Source: Flavobacteriaceae bacterium (GTDB lineage Bacteria > Bacteroidota > Bacteroidia > Flavobacteriales > Flavobacteriaceae). From it: 5,948 bases of DNA. The notes below the pieces were generated by a model. The model saw only the letters and a list, made by a program, of their open reading frames with translations. It had not been told where the DNA came from and did no database searches. Made by a program: the position numbers and the translations under genes. Of this stretch, positions 1 through 5,948 are shown in pieces; positions within the stretch are counted from its first letter, which is position 1, and each line of letters begins with the position of its first letter. Location: assembly GCA_030694835.1 (NCBI GenBank), contig JAUYUF010000319.1, positions 1 through 5,948 on the forward strand, in the 5' to 3' direction.

Positions 1-347
1 TTTCTGATTACTACATATTTAAATCGCTCATATTTGCGCAAGTAACATTGCAAACTGAAGAGTTTTTCTTGTATCGAAAGATATTTGATGTGATGTATAA
101 GGAAATTTCTAAACCCGATTTGTATATTTATTTATATCAAAATACAGATCGTTTATTAGAAAATATTAAAAAACGAGGACGTGATTACGAGCAGAATATC
201 AGTGGGAAATATTTAGATAAAATTCATAAAGGTTATGCCAGTTTTATACAATCAGAACAACAGCTAAATACTATAATTATTGATGTGTCTGATATGGATT
301 TTGTAAACAACAAAGATGATTACCATCGTATTTTAAGTTTGTTGTAA
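1..347 (+). CDS. Deoxynucleoside kinase, C-terminal part (5' end outside window)
   Basis: This enzyme phosphorylates deoxynucleosides with ATP in the cytoplasm as part of nucleotide salvage. The frame is open from base 3, giving 114 residues, and bases 1-2 belong to a preceding codon. The visible start, SDYYIFKSLIFA, resembles the segment just after the DRS/ERS motif of the deoxyadenosine/deoxyguanosine kinase family. It is followed by a PDLYIYL beta-strand and an Arg-rich LID segment (IKKRGRDYEQNIS), which in this family closes over the phosphates of ATP. Family members are about 200-220 residues, so roughly the N-terminal 90-100 residues, including the P-loop, lie upstream of the window. 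The TTG at 48 is not a credible start, because conserved family sequence continues upstream of it. The gene converges on gldB with one base between the two stop codons. Substrate preference (dA/dG or other) cannot be read from this fragment. Confidence 0.85.
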   Translation, partial: SDYYIFKSLIFAQVTLQTEEFFLYRKIFDVMYKEISKPDLYIYLYQNTDRLLENIKKRGRDYEQNISGKYLDKIHKGYASFIQSEQQLNTIIIDVSDMDFVNNKDDYHRILSLL

Positions 348-357
348 CTTACTTTTT
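334..357 (+). terminator. Possible weak terminator at the kinase/gldB junction
   Basis: The sequence TAAGTT (334-339) can pair with AACTTA (346-351) around a 6-base loop and is followed by C and five T's (353-357). The stem is only 6 bp and rich in A-T pairs, so it is weak. It would serve the plus-strand kinase transcript and spans its stop codon. In the other direction there is no T-run, so it does not look bidirectional. This is seen by eye, with no folding energy calculated. Confidence 0.22.
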
Positions 358-1302
358 AGGCTTGTATTTTGATTTTTCAAACAATTCTTCTGGTGATATT
401 TTAATCATTTCGTCTAAAGATACTTCATTGTTTTTTAGGTATGATTCAACAATTTTCCAACCTATCCAAACACCAATTCTACCTGGAGATTCCTGATCAG
501 ATTCTAGATAAAATTTTGAAAACGGAGCCTCAAAAATAAATCGGTGTAATAAATCGATGTCATAACTATATAACATTTGGTTTTCCATAAAGTATTGCCA
601 AATAGAAAACTCATTATCTTCTACCCACTGCATTTGTTCTGGAGTATAGCCCATTTTGAGTGCAGATACTGTTTGTGGTAAAAAAGAATTAACCAAACTC
701 ATTTTTTTACCTTGATTTATCATCTGATTTAAAAAATTATTTCTTCCCGACTCGTGAAAAGAATTATCAGCAATAGCATGAGCAACATCAACTATTAAAT
801 TTGTTTTTTCATATCGATACGATAAATAAGAAGGAAATTCTTTATAAATCTCATGATCTTTTCCCAAATACATATCCAACGAAATCAACAATAAACTATC
901 AGCATAAATTACTTTAGATTCATAATCGATATCAGAAATTAAAGTGATTATTCTAGGTGATTTAAAATTGGGGAATTTACTTTTTATCGTTTTAAACAAC
1001 GTTCCTAATTGATCTTCTTCGGATTTAAAATCAGTAAAAACCTTTTGTACTTCTCTCTGTAGCGTAATTTCTTCTGGATTATTTGATTTGTTAACCCAAA
1101 CTGAATCAGGAACTTGATTTGGAAACAAAAAGGGGTATAACTTCTTTAATTCTTGAATTTCATCATTTGATTTATTGTAAAATAATTGATCAAAACGATC
1201 TGCTTTAACATCTTCTTTTACAGTATTTGATTCTAAAAAAACTTCTCTTTTACAGGAAATTATTAACATTAATACAGAAATAACTACTATAAATTGCCTC
1301 AT
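349..1302 (-). CDS. gldB: Gliding motility lipoprotein GldB
   Basis: GldB is a cell-envelope lipoprotein that Flavobacterium johnsoniae needs for gliding; its biochemical role is unknown. The protein has 317 residues from the ATG at 1302-1300. Residues 1-16 form a short lipoprotein signal peptide: Arg2, then a hydrophobic run, then lipobox IIS before Cys17, the predicted lipidated residue. The mature part has the family pattern: a YPFLFP...PDSVW segment (residues 56-69), a DMYLGKDH...FPSYL segment (143-160), and a C-terminal PGRIGVWIGWKIVESYL stretch (273-289). No HExxH metal-binding motif is present. An in-frame ATG at 1368 would add 22 residues in front of the signal peptide and run into nadE, so I chose 1302. 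The gene is transcribed divergently from nadE across 44 bases. In F. johnsoniae gldC lies next to gldB; here the kinase gene follows gldB in convergent orientation with no room for gldC. Confidence 0.88.
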   Translation of the reverse strand: MRQFIVVISVLMLIISCKREVFLESNTVKEDVKADRFDQLFYNKSNDEIQELKKLYPFLFPNQVPDSVWVNKSNNPEEITLQREVQKVFTDFKSEEDQLGTLFKTIKSKFPNFKSPRIITLISDIDYESKVIYADSLLLISLDMYLGKDHEIYKEFPSYLSYRYEKTNLIVDVAHAIADNSFHESGRNNFLNQMINQGKKMSLVNSFLPQTVSALKMGYTPEQMQWVEDNEFSIWQYFMENQMLYSYDIDLLHRFIFEAPFSKFYLESDQESPGRIGVWIGWKIVESYLKNNEVSLDEMIKISPEELFEKSKYKPKK

Positions 1303-1311
1303 TTTTATTTG

Positions 1312-1319
1312 TATATTTG
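1312..1319 (+). promoter_or_regulatory. Bacteroidota-type -7 box for nadE
   Basis: TATATTTG matches the TAnnTTTG consensus of the Bacteroidota primary sigma factor. It lies 27 bases before the nadE ATG, which would give a leader of about 20 bases. The -33 TTTG partner is poor: the nearest is ATTG at 1293-1296, with a gap of 15 bases where about 19-21 is usual. The leader contains no purine-rich ribosome binding site, which is normal in this phylum. Confidence 0.5.
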
Positions 1320-1322
1320 TTA

Positions 1323-1330
1323 CAAAAGTA
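1323..1330 (-). promoter_or_regulatory. Bacteroidota-type -7 box for gldB
   Basis: Read on the minus strand, these bases are TACTTTTG, matching TAnnTTTG. The box ends 20 bases upstream of the gldB ATG at 1302, so the leader would be only about 15 bases. No convincing TTTG -33 element sits at the expected distance, which would fall inside the first codons of nadE. The box faces the nadE box with three bases between them. Confidence 0.42.
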
Positions 1331-1346
1331 GTAAAAATAGTTAGGT

Positions 1347-2135
1347 ATGAACACAGATAAAGTTGCAAAACACATCAGTCAGTGGTTATTAAACTACGCT
1401 AAAAATGCAAAAGTTAACGGATTTGTGATTGGAATTTCTGGCGGAATAGATTCTGCGGTAACTTCTGCTTTATGCGCTTTGACAGGATTACCTACATTGT
1501 GTGTAGAAATGCCCATTCATCAAGCTGAAAATCAGGTAAATCGTGGTAAGGAACACATCAATCAACTTAAAAGAAATTTCGCTAATGTTGACAGTACAAA
1601 AGTAGATTTAACCTCAACTTTTGAATCATTTAAAAATTTATTTCCAACAATAGCTTCTGACAATGTAGAGCTTCCTTTAGCCAATTCTAGAGCTCGTTTG
1701 CGCATGACTACTTTATATTATTATGCTGGAACTCGTAACTATTTAGTGGTTGGAACAGGTAATAAAGTAGAAGATTTTGGCGTCGGTTTTTATACTAAAT
1801 ATGGTGATGGCGGTGTTGATGTAAGTCCGATTGCCGATTTATTAAAATCGGAAGTTTTTGAATTAGGTTGGTTTTTAGGAGTTCCGCAATCAATTTTGGA
1901 AGCAAAACCAACTGATGGTTTATTTGGCGATAATAGAAGTGATGAAGATCAAATTGGAGCTTCTTATGATGAATTGGAATGGGCCATGCAACAAGTTGCT
2001 GAAGGAAAAAATAATACTGATTTTACGGGAAGAAATCGGGAAGTTGTTGAAATTTATACTCACTTAAACAACGCTAATCAACATAAAATGCAAGCAATTC
2101 CAATTTGTTTAGTAAGTGATAAAGTGAAATATTAA
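1347..2135 (+). CDS. nadE: NAD+ synthetase, ammonia-dependent (NadE)
   Basis: NadE catalyses the last step of NAD+ synthesis in the cytoplasm: nicotinic acid adenine dinucleotide is adenylated with ATP and then amidated. The 262-residue protein is a lone synthetase domain without the N-terminal nitrilase-type glutaminase domain (about 540+ residues in total) of the glutamine-dependent form. It should therefore use ammonia, or ammonia supplied by another protein. Motifs in order are the N-type ATP pyrophosphatase P-loop SGGIDS (residues 31-36), NSRARLRM (113-120), GTGNK (136-140) leading into a conserved YGDGGVD (152-158), KPTDGL (187-192) and SDEDQIG (198-204). All look intact. The ATG at 1347 puts the P-loop at the usual distance from the N terminus. 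The gene is divergent from gldB, and its stop codon overlaps that of dnaG on the other strand. Confidence 0.95.
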   Translation: MNTDKVAKHISQWLLNYAKNAKVNGFVIGISGGIDSAVTSALCALTGLPTLCVEMPIHQAENQVNRGKEHINQLKRNFANVDSTKVDLTSTFESFKNLFPTIASDNVELPLANSRARLRMTTLYYYAGTRNYLVVGTGNKVEDFGVGFYTKYGDGGVDVSPIADLLKSEVFELGWFLGVPQSILEAKPTDGLFGDNRSDEDQIGASYDELEWAMQQVAEGKNNTDFTGRNREVVEIYTHLNNANQHKMQAIPICLVSDKVKY

Positions 2136-4099
2136 ACTTCTCTTCCTAATTTATCTGAAAGTAACATTTCTAAACCTTTGTATTTCATAATCAAATCCAA
2201 CGATTCATTATTATTTCCATTGGTGTTTTCAGAAAATTGATTTTTAAGTTCTGAAATTTTTTGATTGACCAAATTTCTTCTCAAATTCAAAATACAGTCG
2301 GTTACTGATTTAACGACTTCGTTTTGATCATCTTTTGGTTTAATTAAAATATCTCTTTTTGCCCAGTTTCCAATCACATGTTTTTCATCTTCCATCAAAA
2401 TATTAGTTACTTCTTTTGAAATGTCAAATTGAGCATGATTGACTAAAGCATCGCTCACAATTTTTCCATTTTGTTGAAATAAATTGATAATTTCATAGTA
2501 AATAGAACGAAACAACTCATGGGTAAATTCAATTTCATCGGCCTGAAGTTGTAAATAAATTTCTTCAAAAACAGAATTGTTATGGATGACTTCTTTTGGC
2601 TGATAGCGTCCTCTTTCATCATGTGCATCCTCCCAATCGATAAAATCGAGTTTACTGTTTCCGTGCAACAACAACAATTTAATGATTTCGCGTTCTAAAA
2701 ATTGTAAAAAGGTTTCTTGCGTTTCTTCTGCGCTTGGTGCTTTTAAAACTTTAAATGATTTCTTTTCAGGAAATGAAGCGCCGTGTAGTTCTTTTAACTC
2801 TTTTTTGTGTAATTGAGCTAATTCATTAAATAAAACTTCTTCTGAAATATGCATGAGTTGTGCACATTCTTGCACATATATTTCTCTTTGAATATTGTCA
2901 GAAATCTTAGCAATACTGTTAACTATATCACGAATTAAAGCTGCTTTTTTAACTGGATCATTTTTAGCATCTTCTAATAATAAAGAAACTTTATAGTTGA
3001 TAAAATCTTTCGAGTTGTTTTGTAAATAGTCTTTTAATTCTTCGGATGAAACCTTTTTAGAAAAACTATCGGGATCATCACCATCAGGAAAAGTGAGAAC
3101 TCTGACGTTCATTCCTTCTTCCAAAATTAGATCAACACCTCTAATAGCGGCTTTAATTCCCGCTGAATCGCCATCAAAAAGAACGGTAATATTATTGGTT
3201 AATCTACGAATTAAACGAATTTGTTCTGGAGTTAAAGCCGTTCCAGATGATGCTACCACATTTTCAATTCCAGCTTGATGTAATGAAATAACATCGGTAT
3301 ACCCTTCAACTAAATAACAATTGTCTTCTTTTACGATTTCCTTTTTAGCGTGAAAAATACCATATAATATTTGGCTTTTATGATAAATTTCACTTTCAGG
3401 AGAATTGACGTATTTGGCAATATTTTTATCAGCAGATAAGGTTCTGCCTCCAAAACCCAACACACGACCACTCATAGAGTGAATAGGAAACAACACACGA
3501 CCTTTAAATCGGTCGAATTGTTTGTCTTCTTTTACAATGGTTAGCCCCGTTTTATCTAAATAGTCAAGTTCATAACCTTTTGATAATGCGTCTTTGGTAA
3601 AAGCATCCCATTCATCTAGACAATAACCTAGTTGGAATTTTTTAATAATATCTTCTCTATAACCACGCTCTTGAAAGTAAGACAAACCAATTGCTTTACC
3701 TTTTGGATGATTAAATAAAATATCTTGAAAATAAAGATTTGCATATTCTGAAACTACAAACAAACTTTCTCGTTCATTATTCTGAAGTTGTTGTTCGGGC
3801 GATTCAACCGTTTCTTCAATTTCTATATTGTATTTTTTTGCCAAAAAACGAATAGCTTCTGGATATGAAAAATGTTCGTGTTCCATTAAAAAAGAAAGCA
3901 CATTGCCACCTTTACCAGAGCTAAAATCTTTCCAAATTTGTTTAGCTGGTGAAACCATAAAGGATGGTGTTCGCTCATCAGAAAAGGGACTTAATCCCTT
4001 AAAATTACTTCCCGATTTTTTTAATTGCACAAACTCGCCAATGACCTCTTCTACCCGAGCGGTTTCAAATACGAGGTCAATAGTGTGTTTGGAAATCAT
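2132..4099 (-). CDS. dnaG: DNA primase DnaG with a zinc-ribbon lacking its metal ligands
   Basis: DnaG makes the RNA primers for Okazaki fragments and for replication start, working with the DnaB helicase. The protein has 655 residues, longer than E. coli DnaG (581). Residues 1 to about 95 align with the CHC2-type zinc-binding domain, including FKGLSPF (33-39), ERTPSF (42-47) and the GKGGN turn (62-66). The four positions that hold Cys/His zinc ligands in E. coli (C40, H43, C61, C64) are here Ser37, Ser40, Asp58 and Ser61, with no gap in the alignment. The RNA polymerase domain follows, with its basic motif RFKGRVLFP (197-205) and GFGGR (215-219). The Toprim metal-binding acidic residues are intact: Glu265 in VEGYTDV, Asp309 and Asp311 in FDGDSAG, and the PDGDDPDSF stretch (338-346). 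The region after about residue 460 should be the DnaB-interacting domain and is poorly conserved. The gene starts 33 bases after clpX on the same strand without a Shine-Dalgarno sequence, and its end overlaps nadE by 4 bases. Confidence 0.96.
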   Translation of the reverse strand: MISKHTIDLVFETARVEEVIGEFVQLKKSGSNFKGLSPFSDERTPSFMVSPAKQIWKDFSSGKGGNVLSFLMEHEHFSYPEAIRFLAKKYNIEIEETVESPEQQLQNNERESLFVVSEYANLYFQDILFNHPKGKAIGLSYFQERGYREDIIKKFQLGYCLDEWDAFTKDALSKGYELDYLDKTGLTIVKEDKQFDRFKGRVLFPIHSMSGRVLGFGGRTLSADKNIAKYVNSPESEIYHKSQILYGIFHAKKEIVKEDNCYLVEGYTDVISLHQAGIENVVASSGTALTPEQIRLIRRLTNNITVLFDGDSAGIKAAIRGVDLILEEGMNVRVLTFPDGDDPDSFSKKVSSEELKDYLQNNSKDFINYKVSLLLEDAKNDPVKKAALIRDIVNSIAKISDNIQREIYVQECAQLMHISEEVLFNELAQLHKKELKELHGASFPEKKSFKVLKAPSAEETQETFLQFLEREIIKLLLLHGNSKLDFIDWEDAHDERGRYQPKEVIHNNSVFEEIYLQLQADEIEFTHELFRSIYYEIINLFQQNGKIVSDALVNHAQFDISKEVTNILMEDEKHVIGNWAKRDILIKPKDDQNEVVKSVTDCILNLRRNLVNQKISELKNQFSENTNGNNNESLDLIMKYKGLEMLLSDKLGREV

Positions 4100-4132
4100 T
4101 TATTGATGTAGCGTTTCTTTAATAATTTGGTT

Positions 4133-5374
4133 TTATGATGCTGCTCTTAATTTTTTAAGCGTTGTTTTGGTTAATTTTCCTTCAGCGTAAGATTTTGTTA
4201 CATGTAACTTTTTCTCATCAGAACTAGGTAATTCAAACATTGCATCAGTTAAAATAACTTCACATAATGAACGTAAACCTCTTGCTCCTAATTTGTATTC
4301 TACTGCTTTTTCAACAATAAAATCCAATGCTTTTTTATCAATGGTAAACTCAACATCATCAATAGCAAATAACTTTGTGTACTGTTTTATAATCGAGTTT
4401 TTTGGCTCTGTTAAAATAGCGCGTAAGGTTTTGGCATCTAACGGATTCATATAACTCAACACTGGTAAACGACCGATAATTTCTGGAATTAAACCAAAAG
4501 CTCTTAAATCGGCTGGAACTATATATTGTAATAAATTATCTTCATCAATTCTGTCATCGCTGATAGAAGCACTATAACCAACAGCTTGCCTATTTAAACG
4601 CTTACTGATGATCCTGTCGATTCCAGAAAAAGCACCTCCTGCAACAAATAAAATATCTTTAGTATCAACTTCGATAAATTTTTGTTCCGGATGTTTTCTT
4701 CCTCCTTTTGGTGGAACATTTACCAAAGTTCCTTCTAACAATTTCAGTAGAGCTTGTTGAACTCCTTCGCCAGAAACATCTCTTGTAATTGATGGATTAT
4801 CGCCTTTACGGGCAATTTTGTCTATTTCATCAATAAAAACAATTCCTTTTTCTGCCTTTTTTAAATCGTAATCTGCTGCTTGTAAAAGTCTGGTTAATAT
4901 GCTTTCAACATCTTCACCTACATAACCTGCTTGTGTTAAAACAGTAGCATCTACAATAGCAAAAGGAACACTTAGCATTTTTGCAATTGTTTTAGCAACT
5001 AAGGTTTTTCCAGTACCTGTATCACCCACTAAAATAATATTACTCTTTTCAATTTCAACCTCATTTTCATCATCCGTTTTCTGAAAAATACGTTTGTAAT
5101 GATTGTAAACAGCTACCGACATTGATTTTTTAGTATCGTCTTGACCTATAATATAAAGATCTAAAAACTCTTTAATTTCTCTAGGTTTTTTTAATTTGAA
5201 GTCTGGAACTAATTGCTTTGTCGCCAATTCAGCCGTTTCTTCCAAAACAATTCCGTGAGCTTGTTCAATACATTTGTCACAAATATGGGCATCCATACCT
5301 GCAATTAATAAATCTGTTTCTGCTTTTTTACGTCCACAAAACGAACATTCTAATCCTTCCTCTTTTTTCGCCAT
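4133..5374 (-). CDS. clpX: ATP-dependent Clp protease ATP-binding subunit ClpX
   Basis: ClpX is a hexameric AAA+ unfoldase that recognises tagged proteins, unfolds them and feeds them into ClpP in the cytoplasm. The 413 residues are close to the family norm. The N-terminal zinc-binding domain has four Cys ligands (10, 13, 32, 35). The AAA+ core shows Walker A GDTGTGKT (117-124), pore loop GYVGED (150-155), Walker B IVFIDEID (178-185), the RKH loop (226-228), the GRLPV arginine finger (Arg302) and sensor 2 GARGLRS (363-369). The loop that docks into ClpP, IGF in E. coli, reads VGY here (265-267). The ATG at 5374 follows the clpP stop by 17 bases. Those bases are A-rich with no Shine-Dalgarno sequence, and no terminator or promoter is visible, so the two genes should be cotranscribed. 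All catalytic motifs are intact. Confidence 0.97.
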   Translation of the reverse strand: MAKKEEGLECSFCGRKKAETDLLIAGMDAHICDKCIEQAHGIVLEETAELATKQLVPDFKLKKPREIKEFLDLYIIGQDDTKKSMSVAVYNHYKRIFQKTDDENEVEIEKSNIILVGDTGTGKTLVAKTIAKMLSVPFAIVDATVLTQAGYVGEDVESILTRLLQAADYDLKKAEKGIVFIDEIDKIARKGDNPSITRDVSGEGVQQALLKLLEGTLVNVPPKGGRKHPEQKFIEVDTKDILFVAGGAFSGIDRIISKRLNRQAVGYSASISDDRIDEDNLLQYIVPADLRAFGLIPEIIGRLPVLSYMNPLDAKTLRAILTEPKNSIIKQYTKLFAIDDVEFTIDKKALDFIVEKAVEYKLGARGLRSLCEVILTDAMFELPSSDEKKLHVTKSYAEGKLTKTTLKKLRAAS

Positions 5375-5391
5375 CTTTATGCGTTTATGTT

Positions 5392-5948
5392 TTATTTTCT
5401 TACTAAAATTTCATCAATCATTCCGTAAGCTTTTGCTTCCTCAGCTTTCATCCAATAATCACGGTCTGAATCAAAAGTCACTTTTTCAAATGTTTGTCCA
5501 CTATGTTTAGAGATGATTTGATATAATTCATCTTTTAATTTTAAAATTTCACGTGCCGTAATTGCAATATCACTAGCTTGCCCTTGAGCTCCTCCAAGCG
5601 GTTGATGAATCATTATGCGCGAATGTGTTAAAGCAGAGCGTTTTCCTTTTTCGCCTGCACACATAATAATGGCAGCCATAGATGCGGCCATACCAGTACA
5701 AATAGTTGCTACATCTGGTTTAATAAACTGCATGGTGTCATAAATTCCCAAACCTGCATAAACACCACCTCCAGGAGAATTGATGTAAATGGATATATCT
5801 TTAGAAGAGTCTACACTTTCTAAAAACAACAATTGCGCTTGGATAATATTGGCAACATAATCATCAATAGCGGTTCCCATAAAAATGATGCGATCCATCA
5901 TCAGTCTTGAAAAAACATCCATTTGAGTGATATTCATTTGGCGCTCTT
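5392..5948 (-). CDS. clpP: ATP-dependent Clp protease proteolytic subunit ClpP (5' end outside window)
   Basis: ClpP is the serine peptidase that forms the two-ring, 14-subunit chamber and degrades proteins delivered by ClpX. The reading frame contains an ATG at 5937, but it stays open to the right edge and encodes Glu-Arg-Gln before that Met. This matches the EERQ(L/M)N segment that family members carry after an N-terminal axial-loop region. The gene is therefore cut by the window and about 30-40 residues are missing. Counting from Met5937, the catalytic Ser is 86 (GMAASM), His is 111 (MIHQP) and Asp is 160 (DRDYWM), so the triad is complete. The oxyanion-loop segment INSPGGGV (52-59) is present, with Gly where Ser is common (PGGSV). 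It is the first gene of a clpP-clpX-dnaG run, and its promoter lies outside the window. Confidence 0.95.
   Translation of the reverse strand, partial: ERQMNITQMDVFSRLMMDRIIFMGTAIDDYVANIIQAQLLFLESVDSSKDISIYINSPGGGVYAGLGIYDTMQFIKPDVATICTGMAASMAAIIMCAGEKGKRSALTHSRIMIHQPLGGAQGQASDIAITAREILKLKDELYQIISKHSGQTFEKVTFDSDRDYWMKAEEAKAYGMIDEILVRK

Noticed and set aside
48..347. A complete small 99-residue gene starting at the TTG at 48
   Set aside because: The frame is open to the left edge and the upstream residues match the deoxynucleoside kinase family, so this is the tail of a larger gene.
772..832. A possible metalloprotease active site in GldB (VAHAIADNSFHES)
   Set aside because: There is no HExxH motif, and the His residues are not spaced for a zincin site.
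1303..1368. N-terminal extension of GldB to an ATG at 1368
   Set aside because: It would place 22 residues before an evident lipoprotein signal peptide, overlap the nadE start and erase the promoter region.
3093..3278. Plus-strand open frame of 61 codons inside dnaG
   Set aside because: It lies opposite the Toprim coding sequence, shows no recognisable domain and is a by-product of the real frame.
3828..4106. Plus-strand open frame of 92 codons opposite the 5' end of dnaG
   Set aside because: It is antisense to the conserved primase N terminus, has no promoter-like sequence and no family resemblance.
5218..5510. Two overlapping plus-strand open frames across the clpX/clpP junction
   Set aside because: Both are antisense to well-conserved clpX and clpP sequence, overlap each other and resemble nothing known.
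5935..5937. ATG at 5937 as the start of ClpP
   Set aside because: The Glu-Arg-Gln encoded just before it fits the conserved ClpP N-terminal region, and the expected axial-loop segment would otherwise be missing.
1..5948. A defence system, mobile element or other new multi-gene system
   Set aside because: Every open stretch is assigned to a recognised core gene, composition looks uniform by eye, and no repeats, transposase, integrase or toxin-antitoxin pair is visible.

Overview
This window looks like ordinary chromosomal core sequence from a marine or freshwater member of the Flavobacteriaceae (Bacteroidota). The evidence is the strong A+T richness, the lack of Shine-Dalgarno sequences before the starts, TAnnTTTG-type promoter boxes, a gliding-motility lipoprotein gene (gldB), and the flavobacterial style of the DnaG, ClpX and ClpP proteins. 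Genus cannot be fixed from this. No RNA gene, insertion sequence, CRISPR array, phage gene or long repeat was found. Coding density is close to complete and no gene-free stretch exceeds about 45 bases.

Layout, left to right. (1) 1-347, plus strand: the C-terminal part of a deoxynucleoside kinase, cut by the left edge. (2) 349-1302, minus strand: gldB, a lipoprotein needed for gliding in Flavobacterium, ending one base from the kinase stop codon. (3) 1303-1346: a 44-base divergent promoter region with two facing -7-like boxes. (4) 1347-2135, plus strand: nadE, ammonia-dependent NAD+ synthetase. (5) 2132-4099, minus strand: dnaG, DNA primase, whose stop codon shares a TTAA tetramer with the nadE stop. 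(6) 4133-5374, minus strand: clpX. (7) 5392-5948, minus strand: clpP, cut at its 5' end by the right edge.

The right half is a same-strand clpP-clpX-dnaG run with gaps of 17 and 33 bases and no visible terminator, so it probably forms one transcript. It would couple the ClpXP protease (proteolytic chamber plus unfoldase) to the replication primase. nadE and gldB are fired divergently from the same short promoter region. The kinase (nucleotide salvage) and NadE (NAD synthesis) are metabolic housekeeping genes.

I see no undescribed multi-gene system. The strongest observation is that DnaG keeps the whole fold signature of its N-terminal zinc-ribbon but has replaced all four zinc ligands (Ser37, Ser40, Asp58, Ser61). 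Lesser points are the absence of gldC behind gldB, facing promoter boxes between gldB and nadE, a shared stop tetramer between nadE and dnaG, and a VGY loop in ClpX where E. coli has IGF.
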